DNA of 64,000 nucleotides from Alphaproteobacteria bacterium. Its GTDB lineage: Bacteria; Pseudomonadota; Alphaproteobacteria; Acetobacterales; Acetobacteraceae. The notes under the pieces are model-generated. The model was not told the origin of the DNA. It did not search any database and saw only the letters and a program-made list of their open reading frames with translations. The stretch lies in the NCBI GenBank assembly GCA_017307285.1, contig JAFKFI010000087.1:1-64000 (forward strand). The letters are read 5' to 3'. Below are positions 44,115-55,246 of this stretch, in pieces (positions within the stretch are counted from its first letter, which is position 1; each line of letters opens with the position of its first letter). Both the position numbers and the translations under genes were made by a program.

Positions 44115-46154
44115 TCAACCGAAAGCTGCCGCCGTCTCGACCACGAGCAGAACCGAACGCCCGACGACCTCGACCTCCTGCTCGACCGGGCCGTGCGCCT
44201 CCGGCCGCTGGCTATCGGCGATAATGTTCCAGCGATGCTCCGGGCGTGCCGTGGGCAGCGTCACTCGGATTGTCTCTCCGCCGGCGTGCAGCACCACCAG
44301 GGCGCGGCTGCCCGCCTCGTAGAGCGCGGCGATCAGCGAACGGTTCTCAGACGCCTGCCAGTCCGCGACTGCCATCGCGCGCCCGTCTGGTGTCTGCCAA
44401 GTCACATCGGGAATGCCGCTCTCGTCCACCGGCTCCCCGGTGAGCGGACGCGTGCCGGTGAGCGCGGCACAGGAACGGCGCGCCGTGATCAGGCGGTTGG
44501 TAAAGGCCGCTAGGGAGTGATCGGCGCTGGCCCAGTCAAGCCACGAAATGGCGTTGTCCTGCGAGTAGGCGTTGTTGTTGCCCTGCTGCGTGCGGCCGCA
44601 CTCATCGCCCATCGTCAGCATCGGTGTGCCGCGCGCGAGCAGCAAGGTGGCGAGCAGCGCGCGCACGTCGCCGGCCCGTGCCGCGCCGATCGTGGGATCA
44701 TCGGTTGCACCTTCGATGCCGCGATTCCACGAATAATTCTGGTCCGTGCCGTCGCGGTTATGCTCGCCGTTGGCCTCGTTGTGCTTGCGCTCGTGGGAGA
44801 CGAGATCGGCCAGGGTGAAACCGTCATGCGCGGTGATGAAGTTGACGCTGCATGACACCGGCCGGTGGCGCCCGCCGAAGATATCCGCCGAACCGGCGAG
44901 CCGTGTCGCGAGCTCGCCGACCACCCCAGCGTCGCCGCGCCAGAACCGGCGGGCCGTGTCGCGGAATCGGTCGTTCCACTCGCCCCATCCGTCTGGGAAT
45001 TCGCCGAGCCGATAGCCACCCTCGCCGACGTCCCAGGGCTCGGCGATCAGTATACGGTCGCGTAGGATCGGGTCTTGGTCGATCGCCTCGAACAGCGGCG
45101 CCGCGGGATCGAAGCCGTCGGCGCGGCGGCCGAGGGTGGTGGCGAGGTCGAAGCGAAACCCGTCGACCCCCGCTCGTGTTGTCCAGCAGCGTAGCGCTTC
45201 CATCGCGAGGCGAAGCATCGGTGGCCGGTCCAGCGCCAGAGTGTGGCCGCAGCCGGTGTCGTTGACGTAACGGGAAAGATCGTGCGGCAGCAGGCGATAG
45301 TAGCTGGCGTTGTCGAGCCCACGCAGCGATACGGTTGGCCCTAGCTCGTCGCCTTCGCCGGTGTGGTTGAACACCACGTCGAGCAGCACAGCGATGCCCG
45401 CCTCCTGCAGGGCGGCGACGGCGGCGCGGATTTCTGCCCAGCCACCCGGCGCGAGGCGCGGATCGGGCGCCAGGAACGCCACCGGATTGTAGCCCCAGTA
45501 GTTCGACAGCCCGAGCGGCGGCAGGTGCCGTTCATCGAGCCACGCGGCGCACGGCATCAGCTCGACAGCGGTTATCCCGAGGCGGCGCAGATGCTCGATC
45601 GCCGCTGGATGGGCGAGTCCGGCGAAAGTTCCGCGCAACGGGGTGGGGATGTCGGGATGCAGCTGGGTGAAGCCGCGCACGTGCAGCTCGTAGATGATCT
45701 GGCCATCAAGGCCGACCGGCGGCCGGCACGGCGTGGTGATTGCAGGTGTGCCGACAATGCCCTTCGGCATCGCTGCGGCGCTGTCGGCGGGGTTCGGCGC
45801 GTCCGTGCCGAACATCGTCGGGTCGAGCCTGAAAGGACGGTCGATCGTGGTCGCGAACGGATCGACGAGCAGCTTGGCGGCATTGAACCGATGGCCGCGT
45901 GTCGGGTCCCAAGGGCCGTGTGCGCGCAGCCCGTAGCGCGCGCCGGCGCAGACACCCGCGATACGGCCGTGGAACACGTCGCCGCTGCGCTCCGGCAGCC
46001 GGATGCGCGCGATTTCCTGGTCGCCGCTCGCGCCGAACAGGCAGAACTCGATGGCCTCGGCGTGCGCCGACCACACCGCCACGTTGACGCCGCCCGCATC
46101 CAAGGTGACGCCGAGCGGCTCGGGCGTGCCGCTCGTGACGACGGACCCGCTCAT
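44115..46154 (-). CDS. glgX: Glycogen debranching enzyme (isoamylase type)
   Basis: The 679-residue GH13 enzyme hydrolyses alpha-1,6 branches left after phosphorylase action. It has an N-terminal CBM48-like domain ([20 protein letters not shown]), [34 protein letters not shown], the nucleophile Asp in [15 protein letters not shown], the acid Glu in [12 protein letters not shown] and the third Asp in [14 protein letters not shown]. Length is normal. Its start overlaps the glgA stop (ATGA), so translation is coupled. Confidence 0.96.
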   Translation of the reverse strand: MSGSVVTSGTPEPLGVTLDAGGVNVAVWSAHAEAIEFCLFGASGDQEIARIRLPERSGDVFHGRIAGVCAGARYGLRAHGPWDPTRGHRFNAAKLLVDPFATTIDRPFRLDPTMFGTDAPNPADSAAAMPKGIVGTPAITTPCRPPVGLDGQIIYELHVRGFTQLHPDIPTPLRGTFAGLAHPAAIEHLRRLGITAVELMPCAAWLDERHLPPLGLSNYWGYNPVAFLAPDPRLAPGGWAEIRAAVAALQEAGIAVLLDVVFNHTGEGDELGPTVSLRGLDNASYYRLLPHDLSRYVNDTGCGHTLALDRPPMLRLAMEALRCWTTRAGVDGFRFDLATTLGRRADGFDPAAPLFEAIDQDPILRDRILIAEPWDVGEGGYRLGEFPDGWGEWNDRFRDTARRFWRGDAGVVGELATRLAGSADIFGGRHRPVSCSVNFITAHDGFTLADLVSHERKHNEANGEHNRDGTDQNYSWNRGIEGATDDPTIGAARAGDVRALLATLLLARGTPMLTMGDECGRTQQGNNNAYSQDNAISWLDWASADHSLAAFTNRLITARRSCAALTGTRPLTGEPVDESGIPDVTWQTPDGRAMAVADWQASENRSLIAALYEAGSRALVVLHAGGETIRVTLPTARPEHRWNIIADSQRPEAHGPVEQEVEVVGRSVLLVVETAAAFG

Positions 46155-47605
46155 GCGGCGCGCTCGGCGAGCACTTCACGATACAGCGCGGCATAATGCG
46201 CGGCCGGTCGCCGCCAGGACACGTCGGTCCGCATGGCGTTGCGCTGAGCCGTCCGCCACGCCTCCGGTTCATTCCATAGCTCGACGGTGCGTTGGACCGC
46301 CGCGACGAGAGCATCGCGCGTGACTGGCGCGAATTGCAGCCCGGTCCCTACGCCGTTTGCCAATGCCATTTCATTTGTGTCGATGACCGTATCGGCCAGC
46401 CCGCCGACCCGCGCCACGACGGGCAATGCGCCGTAGCGCAGCGCACAGAGCTGTGTCAGCCCGCATGGCTCGAAGCGCGACGGCACCAGAATCGCGTCGG
46501 CGCCTGCCTGGATCAGATGGGCCAATGTCTCGTCGTAGCCGATCACGCATCTGACCCGCCCAGGATTCGCTGCCGCCGCCGCGACGAAGCCATCGACCAG
46601 GGTGGCGTCGCCGGATCCGAGCAGCGCGAGTTGAGCGCCGCGCGCCAGCAGGTCCGGTACTGCATCGAGCAGCAGATCGAGCCCCTTCTGCCAGGTCAGC
46701 CGGCTGACCACGCCGAACAGCAGCCTGTCGGGCTCCGCCGCCAAGCCAAGCCGCGCCTGCAGCGCCACCTTGTTCTCCCGCCGCTCCGCGAGATGCGCGC
46801 CGTTGAAATTCCGTGCGATCAGCCTGTCGGCCGCCGGGTTCCATACCGTGTCGTCGATGCCGTTGAGGATGCCCCGCACGTCCGGCGCGCGGGCGCGCAG
46901 CAGCCCATCCATTCCCATTCCCCCATCGCTCGTGAGGATTTCGGCGGCGTAGCTCGGCGAGACGGTGGTGATCCGGTCCGACAGCGCCACGCCGGCTTTC
47001 AAGAAACCGATCGCGCCGTAGTATTCGACGCCCTCCGGCGTGTAGGCGCTCCAGGGCAACCCGAGCGTCGGCACCAACGCTGCGGGGAATTGGCCCTGGA
47101 AGGCCAGATTATGCACCGTCATCACCGTTCCGGGACGGGCGCCGCCGATCTCGCGGTAGCGCAAATAGGCGGCGGTCAGACCAGCCTGCCAATCATGTGC
47201 GTGCACGATATCCGGCACGAAATCCGCGACTGCGCCGGCGCCGAGGTCGGCCGCGATGGCGGCGAGAGAGGCGAAGCGGATCGCGTTGTCCGGCCAATCC
47301 CGCCCGTCCGGGCCGATATACGGGTTTCCCGGCCGCGCATAGAGATGCGGCGCGTCGATCGCTGCTATCTCCAGCCCTGACGCGCGGCCCTGCAGCAATC
47401 GCGCCGGACCGCCGAACAGGTCCCCGTAGCGACGGACCATCACAGCATCGGCAAGTGCGTCCATCACGGAGGGATATCCCGGTACCAGGGAGGTAACCTC
47501 GATGCCGAGCGGCGCCAGCGCGAGCGGCAGAGCGCCGGCCACGTCTGCGAGGCCGCCGGTCTTCACGAGCGGAAATATTTCCGAGACGACGGCGAGAACC
47601 TTCAC
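46151..47605 (-). CDS. glgA: Glycogen synthase (ADP-glucose)
   Basis: The 484-residue GT5 enzyme adds ADP-glucose to growing glycogen. Motifs: [20 protein letters not shown] (the KTGGL ADP-glucose site), [38 protein letters not shown], and [20 protein letters not shown] with the donor Glu. It starts inside the end of glgC and its stop overlaps glgX. The order glgC-glgA-glgX allows matched synthesis of pathway enzymes. Confidence 0.97.
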   Translation of the reverse strand: MKVLAVVSEIFPLVKTGGLADVAGALPLALAPLGIEVTSLVPGYPSVMDALADAVMVRRYGDLFGGPARLLQGRASGLEIAAIDAPHLYARPGNPYIGPDGRDWPDNAIRFASLAAIAADLGAGAVADFVPDIVHAHDWQAGLTAAYLRYREIGGARPGTVMTVHNLAFQGQFPAALVPTLGLPWSAYTPEGVEYYGAIGFLKAGVALSDRITTVSPSYAAEILTSDGGMGMDGLLRARAPDVRGILNGIDDTVWNPAADRLIARNFNGAHLAERRENKVALQARLGLAAEPDRLLFGVVSRLTWQKGLDLLLDAVPDLLARGAQLALLGSGDATLVDGFVAAAAANPGRVRCVIGYDETLAHLIQAGADAILVPSRFEPCGLTQLCALRYGALPVVARVGGLADTVIDTNEMALANGVGTGLQFAPVTRDALVAAVQRTVELWNEPEAWRTAQRNAMRTDVSWRRPAAHYAALYREVLAERAA

Positions 47606-48870
47606 GGCTTCATGCGGTCGATCATCGGCTGCGTGATCAGGCAGATGCCCTTCGCCGTGCGGCGAAACCGCATCACGTCGATCTCCGGGTCCTCGCCCAC
47701 CACAAGCCCCGGCGGAATACGAACGCCCTTGTCCACGACCACGTTGGTCAGCCGGGCACCTCGGCCGATATCCACGTCGGGTAGGATGACCGCGTTCTCG
47801 ATTCGCGCATAGGAATGTGCGTGCACGCCGGTGAACAGCAGCGTGCGCCGGAGACTGGCACCCGAGACGATGCAGCCGCCCGAGACCAGGGAGGAGATGG
47901 CCGAGCCGCGCCGGCCGTCAACGTCGTGCACGAACTTGGCCGGCGGCGTGATTTCCGCGTAGGTCCAGATCGGCCAGTCGCGATCGAACAGATCGAGTGC
48001 CGGCACCACATCGGTGAGGTCGATATTGGCTTCCCAATAGGCATCGACGGTGCCGGCGTCGCGCCAATACGCTTCGGACTCCGCGCTGGAACGGACGCAG
48101 GACTGCGAGAAGCGATGCGCCACCGCCTTCCCGTGTGTCACCAGGAACGGAATGATGTCCTTACCGAAATCGCGGCTGGAGCCGGGCTCCGCCGCGTCGC
48201 GATGCAGCTGCTCGACAAGGAACTTGGTGGCGAACACGTAAATGCCCATGCTGGCTAGCGCGATGTCAGGCCGCCCCGGCATGGCGGGCGGATCGGCCGG
48301 CTTCTCGACGAAGGCGATGATGCGGTCGCTCTCATCGACGTGCATAACACCGAAGCCGGTCGCCTCCATGCGCGGCACCTCGATGCAGCCCACGGTCACG
48401 TCGGCGCGCTGGTCGACGTGCTGCTGCAGCATCTGCTCGTAGTCCATCTTGTAGACATGGTCGCCGGCCAGCACGACGATGTGCTCGGGGGCGTAGTCCT
48501 CGATGATATCGATGTTCTGATAGACCGCATCGGCGGTGCCGGCGTACCAGTCGGCACCCGGCACCCGCTGGCTGGCCGGAAGGATGTCGAAGCTCTCGTT
48601 GCGCTCGGGGCGGAAGAAGTTCCAGCCGCGCTGCAGGTGGCGGATCAGGCTGTGCGCCTTATACTGGGTGGCCACGCCGATGCGGCGGATGCCGGAGTTA
48701 AGCGCATTCGACAGGGCGAAGTCGATGATGCGGGATTTGCCGCCGAACGGGACGGCTGGTTTGGCGCGCCGGTCGGTGAGTTCCTCGAGCCGCGTACCGC
48801 GTCCGCCGGCGAGCACATACGCCATCGCCGTGCGCGCGATCGGGGCACTCAGCGTCGCTCTCGGCGGCAT
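47602..48870 (-). CDS. glgC: Glucose-1-phosphate adenylyltransferase
   Basis: The 422-residue enzyme makes ADP-glucose, the committed step of glycogen synthesis. It has [20 protein letters not shown] (nucleotide site), [52 protein letters not shown], and the C-terminal beta-helix of hexapeptide repeats ([20 protein letters not shown]). Activity is normally allosteric. GGGGAGAG lies before the ATG at 48870, and it is 50 bases after glgP. Confidence 0.97.
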   Translation of the reverse strand: MPPRATLSAPIARTAMAYVLAGGRGTRLEELTDRRAKPAVPFGGKSRIIDFALSNALNSGIRRIGVATQYKAHSLIRHLQRGWNFFRPERNESFDILPASQRVPGADWYAGTADAVYQNIDIIEDYAPEHIVVLAGDHVYKMDYEQMLQQHVDQRADVTVGCIEVPRMEATGFGVMHVDESDRIIAFVEKPADPPAMPGRPDIALASMGIYVFATKFLVEQLHRDAAEPGSSRDFGKDIIPFLVTHGKAVAHRFSQSCVRSSAESEAYWRDAGTVDAYWEANIDLTDVVPALDLFDRDWPIWTYAEITPPAKFVHDVDGRRGSAISSLVSGGCIVSGASLRRTLLFTGVHAHSYARIENAVILPDVDIGRGARLTNVVVDKGVRIPPGLVVGEDPEIDVMRFRRTAKGICLITQPMIDRMKP

Positions 48871-48920
48871 GATGCGTTGCTCTCCCCGCTGCTCCGCCCG
48901 GCTTGCCGCCGGGGTGCTCG

Positions 48921-51428
48921 TTACGCCTCAGGCCATGATGGCACGTTCCATAGCTCTCGTGCATAGTCCCGGATGGCGCGGTCGGACGAGAACCAGGCGA
49001 CGCCGGCCGTGTTCAGGATGCTCGATTTCCACCACGCGGCGGGGTCGCGCCACAATGCATCGGTCGCGCGCTGCGTCGCGAAATAGGCGTCGAAATCCGC
49101 GCAGACCAGGAAATGATCATGGTGCCGCAGCGCATGCACCAGACTGTGGTAGCGCTCCCGTTCGTCGGGCGAGAACACGCCGGTCTCGATCGCGGCCAGT
49201 GTCCCGGATAGCGCGCCGCTCGCGGCGATGGTCTCCGTCGCGTCGACCCCGGCGGCGCGTCGCGCCTCCACTTCGGCGGCCTCCAGGCCGAAAATGAACA
49301 TGTTCTCGGCGCCGACCCGCTCGCGGATTTCGATATTGGCGCCGTCCAGCGTGCCGATGGTGAGCGCCCCGTTCAGCGCCAGCTTCATGTTGCCGGTGCC
49401 CGATGCCTCCATCCCGGCCGTCGAGATCTGCTCGGAGAGGTCGGCCGCCGGGATGATGGTCTCGGCCAGGCTGACGCAGTAATTCGGCAGGAACACCACC
49501 TTCAGCCGGTCGCCGACCACCGGGTCGGCGTTGATCACCCGTGCGACGTCGTGGGCGAGCTTGATGATGAGCTTGGCCTGGTGATACCCGGCCGCCGCCT
49601 TGCCGGAGAAGATCTTCACGCGCGGCGTCCAATCCTGCATCGGGTCGGCGCGGATCGCGTCGTAGAGCGCGATCGTCTCCAGGATATTCAGCAGCTGGCG
49701 CTTGTATTCGTGGATGCGCTTGATCTGCACGTCGAACAAGGCTGCGGGATCGACGATGATGTCGAGCTGCTCGCGGATCAGTGCAGCTAGCACAACCTTG
49801 TTGTCGTGCCGGGTCTTGGCGAAGCGCTGCTGGAACGCCGCATCGCCGACGAGCGGCCGCAGCGACTCCAACGCCGTCGGGTCGTCCAGCACGCGCGAGC
49901 CGACCGTCTCGACCAGCAGCTTCGTCAGCCCGACATTCGCCTGGTGCAGCCAGCGGCGGAAGGTGATGCCGTTGGTCTGGTTGACGATGCGGTCGGGGAA
50001 CAGTGCGTGCAGGTCGCTGAACACGGTCTCGCGCATCAGGCTGGTGTGCAGCGCGGAAACCCCGTTCACGCCGTGCGAGCCGATGAAGGCGAGATTGCCC
50101 ATGCGGACCGAGCGGCCATGATACTCGTCGATCAGCGACACATTTGACAGCAGCCGGTGATCGTCGGGAAACGCGGCCCGCACCTGTGCAAGATGGCGTG
50201 CGTTGATCAGGTAGATGATCTGCATGTGGCGCGGCAGCAGCTGTTCCATTAGCGGCACTGGCCAGCGTTCCAGCGCCTCCGGCAGCAGGGTGTGATTGGT
50301 GTAGCAGAACGTCCCCTGGGTGATGCGCCACGCTTCGTCCCAAGGCACGCCGTGCAGGTCGATCAGGATGCGCATCAGCTCGGGAATGGCGATAGCGGGA
50401 TGCGTGTCGTTGAGCTGGACCGCCACCTTGTCCGGCATGGTGGAAAGGCTTTTGAAGGCCCGGATGTGTCGGCGCACCAGGTCCTGCAGCGAGGCGGAGG
50501 CGAAGAAATACTCCTGCCGCAGGCGCAATTCCTGTCCGGCTGGCGTGGCGTCACTCGGGTAGAGCACCTTGGTGATCGCCTCGGCCCGCACCCGTTCGGT
50601 GAGCGCGCCGACATGGTCTCCGCGATTGAAGGTGTCGAGCCGCAGCGGGTCGGCGGGGCGGGCGGACCATAGGCGCAGCGTGTTCACCCGCCGGCCGCGC
50701 CAGCCGACCACCGGCGTGTCGTAGGCCAGCGCCTCGACGATCTCCGCCGGCCGCCAGGCATAGCTCGAGGCGCCGTCCTCGCCGCGCACCTCCTCGACCG
50801 AGCCGCCAAAGCCGATATCGTAATAAAGTTCCGCCCGCTCGAACTCCCAAGGGTTGCCGAGCGACAGCCACTCCTCGGGATATTCCTGCTGCCAGCCGTT
50901 CTTCACGACCTGCTGGAACAGGCCGTGATCGTAGCGAATGCCATAGCCATGCGCCGGCACGCCGACCGAGGCCATGCTCTCCATGAAGCATGCGGCGAGC
51001 CGCCCGAGGCCGCCATTGCCGAGGGCCGCGTCCGGCTCCAGCGTACGCAGCGCGTCGAGGTCCACGTCGAGTGTGCGCAACGCCGCCCGCACGGTCCCGG
51101 TCAGGTCCAGGTTGTTGAGAACGTCGAACAGTAGGCGGCCGACGAGAAATTCGAGCGACAGATAATAGACCCGCTTGGACTGCTGCTGATAGGCGAGGTT
51201 GGTGCTGGCCATCCAGCGATCGACCACGCGGTCGCGCACGGCAAGCGCCGTCGCCACGAACCAGTCCCGGTCCGTCGCCACCACCCTGGCCTTGCCGACG
51301 TGGTAGTTCAGCTTGTTCAGGATGCTGGTGCGCAGCGCCATGATGCCGGCGTCGCGTGGGACGGCCTCGTCCGTGGCATGGGAATGGTCGGGCGATGCCC
51401 CCGTCTTGGTCCTCGGGTCAAAATCCAC
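48921..51428 (-). CDS. glgP: Glycogen/maltodextrin phosphorylase
   Basis: The 835-residue GT35 enzyme releases glucose-1-phosphate from glycogen. It shows [78 protein letters not shown] and the PLP Lys region [20 protein letters not shown]. The start is set at GTG 51428 because AAAGGAGAGG lies 7 bases upstream; ATG at 51452 and the longer frame lack one, and the resulting length is nearer the usual 815-830. It leads the glgP-glgC-glgA-glgX run, and no glgB is visible. Confidence 0.95.
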   Translation of the reverse strand: MDFDPRTKTGASPDHSHATDEAVPRDAGIMALRTSILNKLNYHVGKARVVATDRDWFVATALAVRDRVVDRWMASTNLAYQQQSKRVYYLSLEFLVGRLLFDVLNNLDLTGTVRAALRTLDVDLDALRTLEPDAALGNGGLGRLAACFMESMASVGVPAHGYGIRYDHGLFQQVVKNGWQQEYPEEWLSLGNPWEFERAELYYDIGFGGSVEEVRGEDGASSYAWRPAEIVEALAYDTPVVGWRGRRVNTLRLWSARPADPLRLDTFNRGDHVGALTERVRAEAITKVLYPSDATPAGQELRLRQEYFFASASLQDLVRRHIRAFKSLSTMPDKVAVQLNDTHPAIAIPELMRILIDLHGVPWDEAWRITQGTFCYTNHTLLPEALERWPVPLMEQLLPRHMQIIYLINARHLAQVRAAFPDDHRLLSNVSLIDEYHGRSVRMGNLAFIGSHGVNGVSALHTSLMRETVFSDLHALFPDRIVNQTNGITFRRWLHQANVGLTKLLVETVGSRVLDDPTALESLRPLVGDAAFQQRFAKTRHDNKVVLAALIREQLDIIVDPAALFDVQIKRIHEYKRQLLNILETIALYDAIRADPMQDWTPRVKIFSGKAAAGYHQAKLIIKLAHDVARVINADPVVGDRLKVVFLPNYCVSLAETIIPAADLSEQISTAGMEASGTGNMKLALNGALTIGTLDGANIEIRERVGAENMFIFGLEAAEVEARRAAGVDATETIAASGALSGTLAAIETGVFSPDERERYHSLVHALRHHDHFLVCADFDAYFATQRATDALWRDPAAWWKSSILNTAGVAWFSSDRAIRDYARELWNVPSWPEA

Positions 51429-51661
51429 CGGATGGCCTCTCCTTTCACGCATCGCGATCCGCCGATCCGGCGTCACGTGATGGTCATAATGAGGTTCAAG
51501 CGGTCCATACAAGGGTAGGTTGAACTGGGCCGGCAAAAATCCCGTTCCAGTCTGCTGGCTATCCCAGCGCCGGCGTGGCGCCCGCGTGGGAGTTGTGGCA
51601 TCAGCGATCCGCCGTCGCTCGTCGCGCCGGCCGAATCGTATCGAGCATCAGGCAGCCCTAA

Positions 51662-52591
51662 CTGACCGCGAGCGACCTGTCCATTGCCGCCGACCTGATC
51701 GCCGTCGTGGTGAGCGTCACCGGGGGCGAGCCCTTGGTGCTGACCATCGCCGGTGCTCGGGCATTGCCGTCCGGGCCGTTCGAGTCCGGGCACCGCTCCC
51801 TCCAGAGCGGCGTTCGTGCCTGGGTGGAGCAGCAGACCCACCATCCCGTCGGCTATGTCGAGCAACTCTATACCTTCGCCGATCGCGACCGCACCGAGGC
51901 GGCCGCGCGGGTCATCTCGATCAGCTATCTTGGCCTGACCCGCCAGGCACGGCCGGGCGGGGATGCGGCGGCGAGCTGGCAGAGTTGGTATCGCTATTTC
52001 CCTTGGGAAGATCACCGGGCCGGTGCACCCGCCGCAGTGGAGCGGCTGATCGCGCCGGCGCTGCGAGACTGGGCCGGATCGGCCCCGAGCCTCGGGGGGC
52101 GGCGGGAGCGACGGCAACGGGCGGGGGTAAATTTTGGCCTCGACGGACACGCCTGGAACGAGGAACTGGTGCTGCAGCGGTACGAGCTGCTGTACGAGGT
52201 CGGCGTGGTGGCCGAGGCGACGCGCGGCTCGGATCGGACTTGTGCGGCCCCGGCGCCCGGCGAGCCGATGCTGCACGATCACCGCCGCATCCTCGCCACG
52301 GGCATCGCGAGGCTGCGCGCTAAGATTAAATATCGCCCGGTGGTGTTCGAGCTGATGCCGCCAAGCTTTACCCTGCTGCAGCTGCAGCAATCGGTTGAGG
52401 CGCTGGCCGGGCAGCGGATGCACAAGCAGAATTTCCGCCGCCTGATCGAGCAGCAGGAACTCGTCGAGGAGACCGGCCGCATCGCCACCGAGACCGGCGG
52501 CCGCCCCGCCAAGCTGTTCCGCTTCCGCCGCGCCGTGCAGCAGGAGCGCGCATTTGCGGGAACCAAGCTGCCCGTTACCCGCGGGCCGTAG
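51662..52591 (+). CDS. nadQ: NadQ-type NAD regulator (Nudix domain plus winged helix)
   Basis: The protein joins a degenerate Nudix domain (ALPSGPFESGHRSLQSGVRA, YVEQLYTFADRD, RVISISYLGLTR) to a C-terminal winged helix (FTLLQLQQSVEALAGQRMHK, NFRRLIEQQELVEET, GRPAKLFRFRR), as in COG4111/NrtR-like repressors. NadQ is the known repressor of nadABC in alphaproteobacteria, and nadA follows 111 bases later. The first usual start is GTG 51707, yet family-like sequence (DLSIAADLIAVVV) continues upstream to CTG 51662, just after a stop at 51659, so a CTG start is proposed. A half-site GAGCAT at 51643-51648 hints at self-control. Confidence 0.85.
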   Translation: MTASDLSIAADLIAVVVSVTGGEPLVLTIAGARALPSGPFESGHRSLQSGVRAWVEQQTHHPVGYVEQLYTFADRDRTEAAARVISISYLGLTRQARPGGDAAASWQSWYRYFPWEDHRAGAPAAVERLIAPALRDWAGSAPSLGGRRERRQRAGVNFGLDGHAWNEELVLQRYELLYEVGVVAEATRGSDRTCAAPAPGEPMLHDHRRILATGIARLRAKIKYRPVVFELMPPSFTLLQLQQSVEALAGQRMHKQNFRRLIEQQELVEETGRIATETGGRPAKLFRFRRAVQQERAFAGTKLPVTRGP

Positions 52592-52617
52592 ACGCCGGCT
52601 TGACACCGGCGCGGGTT

Positions 52618-52634
52618 ATGCTCAACTCCAGCAT
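52618..52634. promoter_or_regulatory. Candidate NadQ operator 1
   Basis: A 17-base inverted repeat, ATGCT-N7-AGCAT (ATGCTCAACTCCAGCAT), in the gap between nadQ and nadA. A TTGACA hexamer at 52600-52605 lies just upstream, so a bound repressor would cover the -10 area. Its half-sites match operator 2, 55 bases away centre to centre. Assigning it to NadQ is inference from position. Confidence 0.65.
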
Positions 52635-52672
52635 ATGGGATGGCAAGGGCCATCTCTTTTTGGCACCTGGAA

Positions 52673-52689
52673 ATGCTCGATATGAGCAT
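52673..52689. promoter_or_regulatory. Candidate NadQ operator 2
   Basis: A 17-base inverted repeat, ATGCTC-N5-GAGCAT (ATGCTCGATATGAGCAT), immediately before the ribosome site AAGGAG (52690-52695) of nadA. It shares half-sites and overall length with operator 1. Two equal sites flanking the probable transcription start suit tight repression. I did not compare it with a published motif. Confidence 0.65.
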
Positions 52690-52702
52690 AAGGAGCTGCA
52701 CG

Positions 52703-53683
52703 ATGGGTATGCCTGAACTGGTCTCGCGTACCGCGTATCTCTATGACCGGGTGAGCGGGTTCATCCCGCCGATGGAGTGGCCGGTGTTCGCCGAGGACAT
52801 CGAGGCGATCCTCGCGCTCAAGCGACAACGCAACGCGGTGATCCTCGCGCATAATTACCAGACGCCGGAGATCTTCCATTGTGTCGCCGACATCGTGGGC
52901 GACAGTCTGGCACTCGCCCGCGAGGCGATGCGCGCCGAGGCCGACGTGATCGTGCTCGCCGGCGTGCATTTCATGGCCGAGACGGCGAAGCTGCTCAATC
53001 CCGACAAGACGGTGCTGATCCCCGACACGCGCGCCGGCTGCTCACTGGCGGAATCGATCACCGCCGCCGACGTGCGCCTGATGCGCGCGCGCTATCCCGG
53101 CGTGCCGGTGGTGACCTATGTAAATACCTCCGCCGCGGTGAAGGCGGAATCCGACATCTGCTGCACCTCCGGCAATGCGCGCAAGGTGATCGAATCGCTC
53201 GGAGTCGAGCGCGTCATCATGCTGCCCGACGAATACCTCGCGAAGAATGTCGCCGCCGAGACCGGCGTGAAGATCATCGCCTGGGCCGGTCATTGCGAAG
53301 TACACGAAAGATTTACCGCCGACGAGGTGCGCACGCTGCGCGCCGAGAATCCCGGCGTGGTGGTGCTCGCGCATCCCGAATGCCCGCCCGAAGTAGTGGC
53401 GGAGGCGGATTTCGCCGGCTCGACGGCGGCGATGGCGGATTACGTGACGAGCCGCCAGCCGCCGCGGGTGGTGATGCTGACCGAGTGCTCGATGAGCGAC
53501 AACATTGCGCTCAAGAACCCCAAGGTCTCCTTCGTCCGCCCGTGCAATCTCTGCCCGCACATGAAGCGCATCACCTTGCCGAATATCCGCACGGCACTCG
53601 AGGAGATGCGACACGAGGTCACGATCGACCCCGATGTCGCGGATCGCGCGCGGCTCGCCGTCGAGCGCATGTTGGCGGTGTGA
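52703..53683 (+). CDS. nadA: Quinolinate synthase
   Basis: The 326-residue Fe-S enzyme condenses iminoaspartate with dihydroxyacetone phosphate to quinolinate. The repeated domains carry AVILAHNYQTPEIFHCVADI, DVIVLAGVHFMAETAKLLNP, and the three cluster cysteines in ICCTSGNARK, AHPECPPEVV and RPCNLCPHMKRI. The ATG at 52703 is chosen because AAGGAG lies 7 bases upstream and operator 2 lies just before it; the earlier ATG at 52640 would place both operators around or inside the gene. First gene of nadABC. Confidence 0.97.
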   Translation: MGMPELVSRTAYLYDRVSGFIPPMEWPVFAEDIEAILALKRQRNAVILAHNYQTPEIFHCVADIVGDSLALAREAMRAEADVIVLAGVHFMAETAKLLNPDKTVLIPDTRAGCSLAESITAADVRLMRARYPGVPVVTYVNTSAAVKAESDICCTSGNARKVIESLGVERVIMLPDEYLAKNVAAETGVKIIAWAGHCEVHERFTADEVRTLRAENPGVVVLAHPECPPEVVAEADFAGSTAAMADYVTSRQPPRVVMLTECSMSDNIALKNPKVSFVRPCNLCPHMKRITLPNIRTALEEMRHEVTIDPDVADRARLAVERMLAV

Positions 53684-53693
53684 GGCGCGGCCA

Positions 53694-55244
53694 ATGCGCG
53701 ACCTGATTGGTTGCCCCGTCATTATCGGTGGCGGCATCGCGGGGCTGATGATCGCCCTGCATCTCGCGCCGGAGCCGGTCGTGGTGCTGTCGAAGGCGCC
53801 GCTCGGGGCGGAGGCGTCGAGTGCGTGGTCGCAGGGCGGCGTGGCCGCGGCGATCGGCGCCGACGATGGTCCCGAGCTGCATTGCACCGACACGCATGCG
53901 GCCGGTAACGGGATGGTCGACGAGGAGGCCGCGCGCCGCATCACCGCGGCAGCCCCCGCCGTCATCGACGAGTTGGTCCGGCGCGGCGTGCGTTTCGACC
54001 AAGCTGCCGATGGCACATTGCTGCTCGGTCGTGAAGCCGCGCACAGCCGGCGGCGCATCGTTCACGCCACCGGCGACGGCACCGGGCGCGAGATCATGCG
54101 CGCGCTGGTGGCGGCGGTGCGCGCCACGCCGTCGATCACCGTGCATGAAGGCGTTGAGGCGCGGCGGCTGATCGTCTCGGACAACACGGTCGCCGGCGTG
54201 CTTGCGGCGGGGCCGGCCGGGCCGATGCTGCTGCCGACGGGGCGGGTGGTGATCGCGACCGGCGGCGTCGGCGGGCTCTATCTGCACACCACCAATCCGC
54301 GCGGCTGTTTTGGACAGGGCCTCGCGCTGGCCGCGCGGGCGGGCGCGGCACTCGCCGATCTGGAGTTCGTGCAGTTCCATCCCACCGCGCTGGCGACCAG
54401 TCGTGCCGCGCGCGGCGAGCCGTTGCCGCTCATCAGCGAGGCGGTGCGCGGTGAGGGTGCGGTACTGGTGGACGAACGCGGCGACCGCTTCATGGCCGGC
54501 ACGCCGGGCGCGGAACTGGCGCCGCGCGACGTGGTCGCGCGCGCGATCTGGCGCCATCTGGCCGAGGGTCACGACGTGTTCCTCGATGCGCGGGACGCGC
54601 TCGGCGCCGGTTTCGCGAAACGCTTCCCGGGCATCGCGGCGATCTGCGCGGATGCCGGGATCGATCCCGCTCGCCAGCTCATTCCGGTGCGTCCGGCGGC
54701 GCATTACCACATGGGCGGCATCGCGGTGGACGCGGCCGGGCGCAGCACGGTGAGCGGGCTGTGGGCGTGCGGCGAGGTCGCGCGCACCGGACTGCACGGC
54801 GCCAATCGTTTGGCGAGCAATTCGCTGCTGGAAGCGGCGGCGTGCGCGCGCTGGGTTGCCGAGAGCGTTGCCGACGCGACATCCGGATTGGTTCGGCCAC
54901 CCTCCTCGGTCTCGCTGCCGCCGGCGCCGGATGCCTCGCAAATCCGTCCCATTCTGTCGCGTGCCGCCGGCGTGCTGCGCCAAGCGGACGAACTCAGCGA
55001 CGCGGCTTCCGTGCTGCTCCCGTTGGCGTGCTCCGGCGGAGCGGCGGCCGATCCCGCCGCCGTCGGCTTGATGATCGCCATTGCGGCGTTGCATCGGCGG
55101 GAAAGTCGCGGCGCCCATTTCCGCAGCGATTTCCCGCAGACGGAAGCATCCCTCGCGCGGCCGGTGGCTTGGCATTTCGACGACGCCTTACGCGCGGCTC
55201 GCGATATCACGCCGTCCTTGCTGCCACTCGCCCGAAAGGCCTGA
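53694..55244 (+). CDS. nadB: L-aspartate oxidase
   Basis: The 516-residue FAD enzyme oxidises aspartate to iminoaspartate for NadA. It has the FAD site PVIIGGGIAGLMIALHLAPE, the catalytic loop SSAWSQGGVAAAIG, HATGDGTGREIM, FVQFHPTAL, SEAVRGEGAVLVDERGDRFM and the substrate loop AAHYHMGGIAVD with GLHGANRLASNSLLE near the end of the FAD domain. It starts 10 bases after nadA and ends 2 bases before nadC. Confidence 0.97.
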   Translation: MRDLIGCPVIIGGGIAGLMIALHLAPEPVVVLSKAPLGAEASSAWSQGGVAAAIGADDGPELHCTDTHAAGNGMVDEEAARRITAAAPAVIDELVRRGVRFDQAADGTLLLGREAAHSRRRIVHATGDGTGREIMRALVAAVRATPSITVHEGVEARRLIVSDNTVAGVLAAGPAGPMLLPTGRVVIATGGVGGLYLHTTNPRGCFGQGLALAARAGAALADLEFVQFHPTALATSRAARGEPLPLISEAVRGEGAVLVDERGDRFMAGTPGAELAPRDVVARAIWRHLAEGHDVFLDARDALGAGFAKRFPGIAAICADAGIDPARQLIPVRPAAHYHMGGIAVDAAGRSTVSGLWACGEVARTGLHGANRLASNSLLEAAACARWVAESVADATSGLVRPPSSVSLPPAPDASQIRPILSRAAGVLRQADELSDAASVLLPLACSGGAAADPAAVGLMIAIAALHRRESRGAHFRSDFPQTEASLARPVAWHFDDALRAARDITPSLLPLARKA

Positions 55245-55246
55245 CG

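Noticed and set aside
51473..52606. Minus-strand open frame opposite nadQ
   Set aside because: His/Arg-rich translation without family features; antisense shadow of nadQ.
52640..52702. Earlier ATG for nadA
   Set aside because: It places operator 2 and the ribosome site inside the gene; the ATG at 52703 has AAGGAG at correct spacing.
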